Part shown: positions 1-6,513 of the stretch, in pieces
How positions within the stretch are numbered: position 1 is the stretch's first letter
Layout of the letters: each line of letters starts with the position of its first letter
Source of the DNA: an uncultured Chlorobiaceae bacterium
Lineage (GTDB): Bacteria > Bacteroidota > Chlorobiia > Chlorobiales > Chlorobiaceae
Direction: 5' to 3'
Assembly (NCBI GenBank): GCA_903838095.1
Contig: CAILXE010000094.1
Coordinates: 1-7,434, forward strand
Length of the DNA: 7,434 bases
Translations under genes and position numbers: made by a program
The notes under the pieces: model-generated
Seen by the model: the letters and a program-made list of their open reading frames with translations, nothing else
What the model was told of the DNA's origin: nothing
Databases searched by the model: none

Positions 1-1
1 G

Positions 2-673
2 ATCTATGGTTCAAAAGTGTTACTGAGCTTTAACGAACTTAATAACCTCGATGCCGCTCATCCACCGCTTGCAAGCGCATTCAGCGTCTCCGGTCATACG
101 GTCAATAGTGTAGCTGTTGATGCAAGCGCTCATACTGTTACCTTGACGCTGAATACTTCTTTAACTCAAAATGAAAAGGTAACAGTAAACTATACTGATC
201 CAACAGTCAATAATGACGTCAGTGCGATTCAGGACGTTGCTGGTAATGATGCAGCTACCTTTACCACGGGGCAGCTTGGCCCAGATACTCAAGCGCCAAC
301 AGTTGTTTCATTCAGCCCTCTCGATAACGCTACCGGTATTGCTGTGAACAGTGATATTGTTCTTGCTTTCAGTGAGCCGGTTACTGGAACCATTGAGATT
401 CGAACAGCAGCAGGAGCGCTCGTGCCTGCTGTGCTGACTGGATCCGGTACCACGACCCTCACCGTTAATCCTACGGCGGATCTGACGAACAGTACACACT
501 ACGTTGTCACCACTCATGTCGTTGATGGAGCTGGTAACTCTTATGTCGAGTCGACTCCTTATGACTTTACTACGGCAGATCCCTATGCAGCAAGTAGTGG
601 TGGCGGTGGCGGCGCTGGAGTTGCTGTCGCAGGGGTTGGAGGGCTTGCTCTCCTTGCATGGGTGCTCTTTTAA
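2..673 (+). CDS. Ig-like repeat surface/secreted protein, C-terminal part (5' end outside window)
   Basis: The frame is open from the first bases of the window, so this is the C-terminal 223 residues of a longer protein. The GTG at 17 lies inside a domain and is not a start. Residues 1 to about 92 resemble a SwmB-type bacterial repeat: a strand with LLSFNE, then SAFSV, a TVTLTL strand, a VTVNYTD strand, and the closing DVAGNDAATF turn. Residues about 97-193 match an SbsA-type Ig-like domain (Big_5): APTVVSFSP, then a DNATGIAVNSDIVLAFSEPV-type start, then YDFTT. The tail has five glycines (200-204) followed by an uninterrupted hydrophobic stretch (206-223) ending in AWVLF, with no basic residue after it. 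No cysteine is present. Such modules occur in adhesins, S-layer-associated and secreted envelope proteins, so a structural or adhesive surface role is inferred. The exact function is unknown. No clear terminator hairpin follows the stop. Confidence 0.8.
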   Translation: MYGSKVLLSFNELNNLDAAHPPLASAFSVSGHTVNSVAVDASAHTVTLTLNTSLTQNEKVTVNYTDPTVNNDVSAIQDVAGNDAATFTTGQLGPDTQAPTVVSFSPLDNATGIAVNSDIVLAFSEPVTGTIEIRTAAGALVPAVLTGSGTTTLTVNPTADLTNSTHYVVTTHVVDGAGNSYVESTPYDFTTADPYAASSGGGGGAGVAVAGVGGLALLAWVLF

Positions 674-681
674 GTAGTTTT

Positions 682-711
682 TTGATCTTCAGGGACATCC
701 GATGATATAAA
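682..711 (+). promoter_or_regulatory. Candidate sigma70-type promoter for apbE-dsbD
   Basis: TTGATC (682-687) and TATAAA (706-711) are separated by 18 nt, in the only gap between the Ig-like gene and apbE. Transcription would begin near 718. That leaves almost no leader for a start at TTG 723 and favours the start codons at 786 or 792. The call is visual only; AT-rich intergenic DNA gives chance matches easily. Confidence 0.3.
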
Positions 712-791
712 GAAAAAGCAGTTTGAAGCGGAGAGCAGCAATCGTTAAACTCAACCTTGGTTATTCAAACGGAAAAAGTGAAGTCGTGGAT

Positions 792-1682
792 ATGGAGATT
801 TATCGTATTGGTTTTCATGCTTTGGGAGGAAAGGGCGAGGTCGTTCTTGTGTCGGAGAGCAAACAAAAGGCACACGCCATAGCAGACCTTGCTTTTAAGG
901 AGGTGGGCAGAATTGAGTACAAGTATTCTCGTTATCGTCCCGGGAGCATTGTGTCCCGCATCAATGCAGCCGCTGGTCGTGACTTTGTAAAGTATGATGA
1001 AGAGACGGCATTCTTGTTTCAGTATGCCGATACCCTTTATGATAACAGTGATGGTGTTTTCGATATTACCTCGGGCAGTTTGCGCCATGTATGGAATTTC
1101 AGCAAGGCGCAATTGCCCGATCCGGTAAAACTTGCTGAACAGCTTGAGCTTATTGGCTGGAAAAGAGTGGAGAGGCAGGACGATGCTATTCGTTTACCTG
1201 TCACCGGTATGGAGATTGATTTTGGGGGATTCGGGAAGGAGTATGCCGCTGACCGGGCTGCAGCGGTTGTTTATGAACAAGGCGGACGGTATGGCTATGT
1301 GAATCTTTCGGGGGATATACGGCTTGTTGGCCCAAAGCCGGACGGAAGTCCATGGATTATCGGGATTCAGGACCCGCGCCATAAGGAGCGCACGATTGCC
1401 TCGATTCCACTCCATACCGGAGCTCTGGCGACAAGTGGTGACTATGAACGGTTCTTTGAAGTGGATGGTCATCGCTACTGTCACATTATTCATCCACGGA
1501 GTGGCTATCCTGTGACCTTCTGGAGATCAGTAACAGTTGTCGCTCCGTTAGCTCTTACCGCCGGAAGCTGTTCGACCATTGCTATGCTGAAAGAGAGTGA
1601 CGGGTTGTCTTTTCTTGAAGATGCAGGTATGGGATACCTGGCGGTGGACCAGTCAGGAAAGATTTATCACAAAAACTCGTAA
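792..1682 (+). CDS. apbE: FAD:protein FMN transferase (ApbE family)
   Basis: ApbE enzymes use FAD and Mg2+ to attach FMN through a phosphoester bond to Ser/Thr of electron-transfer proteins such as Rnf and Nqr subunits. Using ATG 792 (296 aa), the family landmarks appear in order: RIEYKYSRY...SIVSRIN near residues 40-58, GVFDITSGSL (88-97), DFGGFGKEYAADRA (143-156), NLSGDIR (171-177), SGDY (215-218), HIIHPRSGYP (231-240) and AGSCST (257-262). Alternative in-frame starts are GTG 786 and TTG 723 (319 aa). I prefer 792 because homology begins just after it (the FHALGG segment) and a candidate -10 box ends only 12 nt before the TTG. None has a strong ribosome binding site. There is no lipobox or clear signal peptide, unlike many ApbE lipoproteins, so its compartment is uncertain. 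Two usual features are altered: GGD reads SGD, and the Asp of the Mg-binding (A)DA..T motif is Gly. Probably cotranscribed with dsbD, 38 nt downstream. Confidence 0.88.
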   Translation: MEIYRIGFHALGGKGEVVLVSESKQKAHAIADLAFKEVGRIEYKYSRYRPGSIVSRINAAAGRDFVKYDEETAFLFQYADTLYDNSDGVFDITSGSLRHVWNFSKAQLPDPVKLAEQLELIGWKRVERQDDAIRLPVTGMEIDFGGFGKEYAADRAAAVVYEQGGRYGYVNLSGDIRLVGPKPDGSPWIIGIQDPRHKERTIASIPLHTGALATSGDYERFFEVDGHRYCHIIHPRSGYPVTFWRSVTVVAPLALTAGSCSTIAMLKESDGLSFLEDAGMGYLAVDQSGKIYHKNS

Positions 1683-1720
1683 TACGTTTTATTCTTCACA
1701 AATGTTAAAAGCAAAAAAAT

Positions 1721-3601
1721 ATGAATCTATTTTTTTTCAGGCGTACCGCACTCCTTTTTGCTGTTTTTCTGGTGTTTTTCCTCAGGGTGACTACTGTCCT
1801 TGCTGCTGATTTTCTTGATCCTGATCAGGCATTCAAACTGACGGCGGAGTTGAAAAATCCCCGTCTTGTGACCCTTCATTGGGAAATCGCAAAGGGTTAT
1901 AAGTTGTATCGCGACAAGGTTGGCGTTGGTGTTGACAACGGCCAGGTTCTGGTGAAAACATCAGCATTGCCGAAAGGCATCATTTTTACTGATCCGACGA
2001 CTGGTGAGAAGCTTGAGATATATCATGATAATCTCAATGTTGATGTGCCTCTTGCCAAGGATGGCGGAATATTTACGTTGAACGTGGGATACCAGGGTTG
2101 TGCCGAGGATGGTCTCTGTTATCCGCCGATAACAAAACTCTTTACGGTTGACCCAAACAAGTCGGGGGCGCTCGTGATTGCTGGTGACCAGCCCGGAACT
2201 CCGTCAGTTACTGAAACGGGTATTGCAGCGACCCCGGCTGATGCTCCGGTTTCGTCCACCAGGAGTGAAAGCACATCTTCAAAAGTGAGTTCGCCTGATA
2301 ATGATCTTTCTCTTGCTACAGCCACTCTTGCTGGCGGAAGTTTGTGGAAAATTTCTCTGGCTTTCCTTGCGTTTGGATTGCTTCTGTCTTTTACTCCCTG
2401 TGTTTTGCCTATGGTGCCTATTCTTTCTTCCATCATTGTGGGAGAGGGTGACGTAACACGCCGCCGCAGTTTTCTTATGGCGCTGGCCTATTGTCTCGGG
2501 ATGGCATTGGTCTATACGTCACTTGGTGTTGCGGCCGGACTTGCCGGTGAGGGCCTTTCCGGAGCATTGCAGAAACCCTGGGTTTTGGTGATGTTTGCGT
2601 TGCTTCTTGTATTACTCTCTCTTTCCATGTTTGATGTTTATCAACTACAGTTGCCAACCTCACTGCAAAGTAAGCTTGGCAAGGCTTCAGGCGGATTGAA
2701 GCGTGGGCGTTTTGTTGGGGTATTTTTTATGGGAGCGTTATCGGCGCTTATTGTTGGTCCATGTGTGGCCGCACCGCTTGCCGGAACTCTTGTCTATATC
2801 AGTCAGACTCAGGATGTGCTTCTTGGTGGTCTGGCTCTCTTTTCGATGGCAACGGGCATGAGTGTTCCTTTATTGCTTGTCGGTTTGTCGGCTGGTAGTC
2901 TGCTGCCAAAAGCGGGCGCCTGGATGATCGGTGTTAAATATGTTTTCGGTCTTCTCCTCATTGCTGTTGCGGTATGGATGGTTTCACCGATTCTCACCGT
3001 TCCTGTTCAGATGCTTTTCTGGGGCGCTTTCGCCATTCTTTGCGCGGTTTTTCTTGGAATTTTTGAGGCCTCTTCCGGAAAAGCCTCAATAGCACAGCGC
3101 TTTGGCAAAACACTTGGTTTGTTCCTTTTTGTTATAGGAGGAATGGAGCTTGTTGGTGCTGCTTCTGGTGGGACAAATGTTCTTGAACCGCTGTCGCATA
3201 TTCGCGGAGGCGGGAGTGCCGTGGCGGCCGATAGCGAGAAAATCAGTTTTGCTCCCATTCGTACCACAGGCGAGTTGGATCAGGCGCTTCAATCGGCTAA
3301 AAAACCCGTGATGCTTGATTTTTATGCAGACTGGTGTGTTGCCTGCAAGGAACTGGACAAGTTCACCTTTCAGGATCCGAAGGTTATGGAGCAGTTTAAA
3401 AATGTTGAGTTGTTGCGTGTTGATGTGACAGCAAACGGGGATGATCAGCGTGCGTTAATGAAGCGGTTTGGTCTTTTCGGGCCTCCAGGCATCATTTTTT
3501 TTGATGCCAGCGGCAAAGAAATTCCTGGGAGCAGAATTGTCGGTGTTCTTGATGCTCGTGCTTTTTTTGATCATGTCAACAAGTATATATCGGGGAAATA
3601 A
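1721..3601 (+). CDS. dsbD: Thiol:disulfide interchange protein DsbD (cytochrome c-type biogenesis/periplasmic reductase)
   Basis: DsbD passes electrons from cytoplasmic thioredoxin across the inner membrane to periplasmic partners that keep substrates such as apocytochrome c and DsbC-like isomerases reduced. The 626-residue protein has the full three-part structure. A signal peptide (about 1-29, FRR then a hydrophobic core, ending VLAA) precedes the periplasmic alpha domain, whose pair is Cys127/Cys133 in GYQGCAEDGLCYPP. A Ser/Thr/Pro-rich linker (about 155-205) leads to the membrane beta domain (about 208-480), with Cys227 in FTPCVLPMVP and Cys348 in GPCVAAPLAG. The C-terminal thioredoxin domain (about 505-626) carries the active site WCVAC (Cys539/Cys542). 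All six mechanistic cysteines are present; Cys258 and Cys441 are extra, inside the membrane domain. The length is slightly above that of E. coli DsbD. The ATG has no obvious Shine-Dalgarno, only an A-rich leader, but it gives a proper signal peptide. A strong terminator follows. Confidence 0.95.
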   Translation: MNLFFFRRTALLFAVFLVFFLRVTTVLAADFLDPDQAFKLTAELKNPRLVTLHWEIAKGYKLYRDKVGVGVDNGQVLVKTSALPKGIIFTDPTTGEKLEIYHDNLNVDVPLAKDGGIFTLNVGYQGCAEDGLCYPPITKLFTVDPNKSGALVIAGDQPGTPSVTETGIAATPADAPVSSTRSESTSSKVSSPDNDLSLATATLAGGSLWKISLAFLAFGLLLSFTPCVLPMVPILSSIIVGEGDVTRRRSFLMALAYCLGMALVYTSLGVAAGLAGEGLSGALQKPWVLVMFALLLVLLSLSMFDVYQLQLPTSLQSKLGKASGGLKRGRFVGVFFMGALSALIVGPCVAAPLAGTLVYISQTQDVLLGGLALFSMATGMSVPLLLVGLSAGSLLPKAGAWMIGVKYVFGLLLIAVAVWMVSPILTVPVQMLFWGAFAILCAVFLGIFEASSGKASIAQRFGKTLGLFLFVIGGMELVGAASGGTNVLEPLSHIRGGGSAVAADSEKISFAPIRTTGELDQALQSAKKPVMLDFYADWCVACKELDKFTFQDPKVMEQFKNVELLRVDVTANGDDQRALMKRFGLFGPPGIIFFDASGKEIPGSRIVGVLDARAFFDHVNKYISGK

Positions 3602-3617
3602 GTGCCTCGGTTGCTGT

Positions 3618-3657
3618 TAATAAAAAAGCCTGCTGTTTCAAGCAGGCTTTTTTATTA
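3618..3657. terminator. Bidirectional intrinsic terminator between dsbD and rlpA
   Basis: A perfect 17-bp inverted repeat has its left arm at 3618-3634 and right arm at 3641-3657, around the 6-nt loop GTTTCA. The GC-rich core is GCCTGCT/AGCAGGC. A run of six A (3622-3627) lies on the left and six T (3648-3653) on the right, so an RNA read from either strand forms a GC-rich hairpin followed by U residues. It lies 17 nt after the dsbD stop and 20 nt beyond the stop of the convergent rlpA, which fits shared termination. Confidence 0.93.
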
Positions 3658-3676
3658 GAGGATTTTCCAGAATATA

Positions 3677-4156
3677 TCACCCGGAAATAAAAGAGGAGGG
3701 TTTTGTCTCGAGCGCTTCGAGTTTCACTCGTGCCGTACCGGATTTAACAAGGCCAATTTCTTTTGCTGCGCTGATTGATAAATCAATGACCCTGCCTTTA
3801 ATAAAAGGTCCCCGGTCATTAATGCGTACAACAACGTCTTTTCCGTTTCGCAGATTGGTTACTCTTACCCAGGTGCCAAAGGGCAGCGATGGATGAGCTG
3901 CGGTTAAATTTCCCATATTAAAGGTTTCTCCGTTCGCAGTTTTGCGTCCGTGAAACTCATCAGAGTAAAATGAGGCTTTTCCTTCAGAAATAATTTTTTT
4001 TGCCTGCAATATTCCTGTTGAAAGACTTTCTTGCCGCTTTGCAGCCTCAGCAGAGTTATATAGTGGATTATTTATGCCGATCTGGCTTGCACCAAGACCA
4101 ATAGTTATCAGTGTCGCAAAAACCGATAATCTGAAAAAATGTTTTTCATGTTTCAT
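3677..4156 (-). CDS. rlpA: RlpA-like septal lytic transglycosylase/double-psi beta-barrel protein, exported
   Basis: RlpA proteins have a double-psi beta-barrel fold. Characterised members cleave peptidoglycan glycan strands lacking stem peptides at the division septum. From ATG 4156 the protein has 159 residues: a basic N-terminus and hydrophobic segment (about 9-24, signal peptide or anchor), a short linker, then the barrel (about 56-147). Landmarks are [19 protein letters not shown] (59-77), [19 protein letters not shown] (84-102), NDRGPF (113-118) and GRVIDLS (121-127). The conserved Glu77, His88 and Asp114 match the residues thought to form the active site. This start is preceded by GGAG at a 6-nt distance on the minus strand and gives a sensible export signal; an upstream in-frame ATG at 4240 would add 28 polar residues ahead of it. 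There is no lipobox cysteine and no C-terminal SPOR domain, so it is a minimal form. It converges on dsbD and diverges from kup. Confidence 0.88.
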   Translation of the reverse strand: MKHEKHFFRLSVFATLITIGLGASQIGINNPLYNSAEAAKRQESLSTGILQAKKIISEGKASFYSDEFHGRKTANGETFNMGNLTAAHPSLPFGTWVRVTNLRNGKDVVVRINDRGPFIKGRVIDLSISAAKEIGLVKSGTARVKLEALETKPSSFISG

Positions 4157-4258
4157 GCGCTCCGGGTTTAAGTTCTTTATTCTCTTCACAGTACTCTTCA
4201 CAAGAACCGGAAAATGAATAAAAATCAACAGTCCATTCACTTCAATTCATTACGGTTC

Positions 4259-4287
4259 AATATAAGAAAATATTTTAAACCAGCCAA
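4259..4287 (-). promoter_or_regulatory. Candidate promoter for rlpA
   Basis: On the minus strand, TTGGCT (plus positions 4282-4287) and TATATT (4259-4264) are spaced by exactly 17 nt. Transcription would start near 4252, giving a leader of about 95 nt before the rlpA ATG at 4156. Spacing and box quality are good for a sigma70-type promoter, but the DNA is AT-rich and the call is by eye. Confidence 0.35.
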
Positions 4288-4505
4288 TATTTGCGGAACC
4301 CGGTGGCTCTTGGCTATAAAGCGTATTAATATTGAGATATTATCTTATTTATGCGATACTTTTTGCCGCTTTGTTCGGGTGTTATTTTTCGAAGCATCTT
4401 CTTCAAAAGAAGGAATCCTGATTCTTTTTTTTGAATATCATCCAGTGAGTCGGGTAGATTAACCCTTTGTTTTTGCGAGAGTACCGCGCCGTTTGCCTGA
4501 TTTAT

Positions 4506-4533
4506 TTGATTTGGTACTTATTCTCTATATTAT
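4506..4533 (+). promoter_or_regulatory. Candidate promoter for kup-terC
   Basis: TTGATT (4506-4511) and TATTAT (4528-4533) are 16 nt apart, about 65 nt before the kup start. The -10 box overlaps the left arm of the inverted repeat at 4531-4556, so that repeat could be an operator at the transcription start as well as, or instead of, an RNA hairpin. Weak, visual evidence. Confidence 0.25.
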
Positions 4534-4556
4534 CCGATGCTCTTTTTTGTCGGATA
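4531..4556 (+). repeat. Inverted repeat / leader hairpin 1 upstream of kup
   Basis: TATCCGA (4531-4537) pairs perfectly with TCGGATA (4550-4556). Two G-U pairs can extend it inward, leaving a T-rich loop. The T run is inside the loop and not after the stem, so this is not an intrinsic terminator. It could be an operator palindrome or a 5'-leader structure. Confidence 0.5.
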
Positions 4557-4558
4557 CT

Positions 4559-4574
4559 ATAACCTGTTGGTTAT
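4559..4574 (+). repeat. Leader hairpin 2 upstream of kup
   Basis: ATAACC (4559-4564) and GGTTAT (4569-4574) form a 6-bp stem with the 4-nt loop TGTT, only two bases after hairpin 1 and 22 nt before the kup ATG. It lies where it could affect ribosome access to a start that has no Shine-Dalgarno sequence. Confidence 0.45.
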
Positions 4575-4590
4575 TCTCTTAATCTCTTAA
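4575..4590 (+). repeat. Tandem octamer TCTCTTAA x2 before the kup start codon
   Basis: Two exact head-to-tail copies of TCTCTTAA fill the interval where a Shine-Dalgarno sequence would be expected, ending 6 nt before ATG 4597. The stretch is pyrimidine-rich and cannot pair with the anti-Shine-Dalgarno. Confidence 0.6.
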
Positions 4591-4596
4591 TCGATT

Positions 4597-6510
4597 ATGT
4601 CAATAATTTCGGAAGAACCCGATGCAGGCAGCCATGCGGGACAATCTGGCATGAAGCGACTTGCCGGGCTCTCTCTTGCGGCTCTCGGGGTGGTTTTCGG
4701 TGATATAGGGACCAGCCCTCTTTATGCTGTCAGAGAGTGTTTTCATGGCGAGTATGGCATTCCTATCACTCAAGGCAATGTACTCGGTGTTCTCTCTCTG
4801 CTTGTCTGGGCCCTTCTTCTGATTGTCAGTCTGAAATATCTGACCTTTATCATGAAAGCTGACAACGACGGTGAAGGAGGGGTTCTTGCTCTTACCGCAC
4901 TGATTATCACGCAAAGCAAAAAAATTGGTTATGAACGATGGTTTTTGGTTGTCATAGGGCTGTTTGGAGCAGCATTGCTCTATGGTGACGGGATGATTAC
5001 GCCTGCCATATCTGTTCTCAGCGCGATCGAAGGTGTTCAGATTATTGCGCCTGCATTCAAGGATCTTGTCATACCGGCGACCGTGATCGTTCTGGTTTGT
5101 CTTTTTCTGTTTCAGCATAATGGTACGGCAAAAGTCGGCGCTCTTTTCGGTCCGATTATTCTCGTTTGGTTTCTTGTCATAGGTATCCTTGGCTTTGCTG
5201 AAATTATTCGTTACCCGCAGATTTTGAAGGCTTTCCTGCCGTGGTATGGAATTTCATTTCTTCTGAACAATCATCTGCAGGGTTTTATGGTTTTGGGAGC
5301 GGTTTTTCTCTCCGTGACTGGGGCTGAAGCGCTCTATGCTGATATGGGTCATTTTGGAAAACATCCTATTCGTCTGACGTGGGTTCTGCTCGTGCTTCCA
5401 GCATTACTCCTTAACTATTTCGGGCAGGGTGCGCTTCTTCTTGCCTTTCCTCTTGAATCCCATCACCCGTTTTACAGCCTTGTGCCGTCGTGGGCAATGA
5501 TTCCCATGGTGCTCCTTTCAACGTCGGCCACTATTATTGCCTCGCAGGCCCTGATTACCGGTGTTTTTTCTTTGACCCAGCAGGCAATTCAGCTTGGGTA
5601 TCTGCCTCGACTGACCATAACACATACCTCCGCAAAGCATATTGGCCAGATTTATGTTCCTGCAGCAAACTGGACATTAATGGTGGCAACCATCGGACTG
5701 GTGGCCGGCTTCGGTTCATCAAGCAAGCTTGCTGCTGCTTATGGTGTTGCAGTGACCGCCACCATGCTGATTTCTACTATTCTTTTTTATTACGTGGCAC
5801 GTGACCTCTGGAAGTGGAACAGAATAGCGCTGAATGTATTGATCACTTTTTTTGCGGTTATTGATCTCTCTTTTTTCGGCGCCAGTATGAGCAAACTGTT
5901 TCATGGCGCATGGTTTCCTTTGGTGATTGGTCTGGGAGTGTTTACGTTTATGCTGACCTGGAAACAGGGAAGAAGCCTTCTTTTGCAACAGCTCATGGAT
6001 CGTACCCTGACGGTTGACGAGTTTATCCAGAGCCTTTCATTACAACAGCCTTATCGGGTTAATGGCCAGGCCGTTTATCTGACGGCAAACCCCGATTTAG
6101 TTCCTGTTGCAATGCTGCACAATCTGCGTCACAACAAGGTGATGCATTCGGAGGTCGCTCTCTTTCATTTTAGTACGGAGCGGGTACCGAGGGTGCCGAA
6201 CAGTCGGAAGGTCGAGGTGACCAAACTTGGTGACGGCTTTTTTAAGGTTATTGCCCGGTATGGATTTCTGGAATATCCGAATATCCGACAGGTCATTGCA
6301 CTGGCAAACCATCAGGGATTGAATTTCAGGCCTGAGGCGATCAGCTTTTTCCTGAGTCGTGAGAAAATTGTTGCCGGGGCCAAGTCGAAAATGAACTTGT
6401 GGCGCAGAAAACTTTTTGCCTTGATGGCCCGCAATGCACTCAGTGCGACGGCTTACTATGATCTTCCTTCTGGTCAGGTGATAGAGATAGGCGTTTTAGT
6501 TCAGATTTGA
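4597..6510 (+). CDS. kup: Kup-family low-affinity potassium uptake transporter
   Basis: Kup (KUP/HAK/KT) proteins import K+ with protons at the inner membrane. At 637 residues this one is close to the E. coli length (622). After a short polar N-terminus (about 1-20) come about twelve membrane segments (about 22-455) and a cytoplasmic C-terminal domain (about 456-637). Signature motifs are GDIGTSPLY (35-43, with Asp36), YGDGMITPAISVLSAIEG (129-146, with Glu145), TGAEALYADMGHFG (241-254, with Glu244), NYFGQGALL (273-281) and PAANW (355-359). The acidic residues of the K+/H+ pathway known from E. coli Kup appear to be kept. The C-terminus ends in the typical YYDLPSGQVIEIG segment. ATG 4597 has no Shine-Dalgarno. 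A second Met (residue 19, just before the first helix) is possible, but most family members have a short polar extension. terC follows after 3 nt, so the two are probably one operon. Confidence 0.95.
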   Translation: MSIISEEPDAGSHAGQSGMKRLAGLSLAALGVVFGDIGTSPLYAVRECFHGEYGIPITQGNVLGVLSLLVWALLLIVSLKYLTFIMKADNDGEGGVLALTALIITQSKKIGYERWFLVVIGLFGAALLYGDGMITPAISVLSAIEGVQIIAPAFKDLVIPATVIVLVCLFLFQHNGTAKVGALFGPIILVWFLVIGILGFAEIIRYPQILKAFLPWYGISFLLNNHLQGFMVLGAVFLSVTGAEALYADMGHFGKHPIRLTWVLLVLPALLLNYFGQGALLLAFPLESHHPFYSLVPSWAMIPMVLLSTSATIIASQALITGVFSLTQQAIQLGYLPRLTITHTSAKHIGQIYVPAANWTLMVATIGLVAGFGSSSKLAAAYGVAVTATMLISTILFYYVARDLWKWNRIALNVLITFFAVIDLSFFGASMSKLFHGAWFPLVIGLGVFTFMLTWKQGRSLLLQQLMDRTLTVDEFIQSLSLQQPYRVNGQAVYLTANPDLVPVAMLHNLRHNKVMHSEVALFHFSTERVPRVPNSRKVEVTKLGDGFFKVIARYGFLEYPNIRQVIALANHQGLNFRPEAISFFLSREKIVAGAKSKMNLWRRKLFALMARNALSATAYYDLPSGQVIEIGVLVQI

Positions 6511-6513
6511 GCT

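Larger units (their letters stand above)
4157..4596. other. Divergent intergenic region between rlpA and kup (440 bp, noncoding)
   Basis: I see no convincing gene here. An 82-codon open frame (4214-4462, +) has no ribosome site, no recognisable domain and lies over the probable rlpA promoter. The region is AT-rich and holds candidate promoters facing both ways and several small inverted repeats. AATAT/ATATT arms lie at about 4330-4343. CTTC/GAAG arms with an AAAA loop lie at 4401-4412, overlapping an alternative AAAAGAA/TTCTTTT pairing (4405-4411/4422-4428). GGGT/ACCC arms lie at 4452-4465, just before a T-rich stretch. These are too weak to be called terminators. A 9-bp direct repeat, CTCTTCACA, sits at 4182-4190 and 4194-4202 in the rlpA leader. 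No riboswitch consensus that I know (including the c-di-AMP ydaO type often found near K+ transporters) is visible. Confidence 0.6.

Noticed and set aside
17..673. A complete small protein beginning at GTG 17
   Set aside because: The frame is open to the window edge and the domain homology extends upstream of this codon; the gene is truncated by the window.
765..1112. 115-codon open frame antisense to apbE
   Set aside because: Overlaps a conserved ApbE coding region and encodes nothing recognisable.
1730..1737. T8 run in the dsbD signal-peptide codons as a phase-variation tract
   Set aside because: T runs of this length recur in Phe-rich codons across the window (for example 3495-3502 and 7222-7229), so this looks like composition and not a switch.
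4401..4432. Hairpin followed by T8, resembling a terminator
   Set aside because: Stems are short, AT-rich and compete with each other, and no plus-strand gene ends just upstream.
4214..4462. 82-codon open frame in the rlpA-kup intergenic region, plus strand
   Set aside because: No ribosome binding site, no recognisable domain, biased low-complexity AT-derived composition, and it overlies the probable rlpA promoter and leader.
4452..4475. GGGT/ACCC hairpin followed by a T-rich stretch ahead of kup (attenuator idea)
   Set aside because: Only four base pairs, and the T-tract is interrupted; no supporting leader peptide.
4241..4596. c-di-AMP (ydaO-type) riboswitch before kup
   Set aside because: I could not find the conserved sequence blocks or the pseudoknotted layout of that class.
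4600..5118. 172-codon open frame antisense to kup
   Set aside because: It lies wholly within the strongly supported kup gene, has no domain features, and looks like a shadow of kup codon usage.
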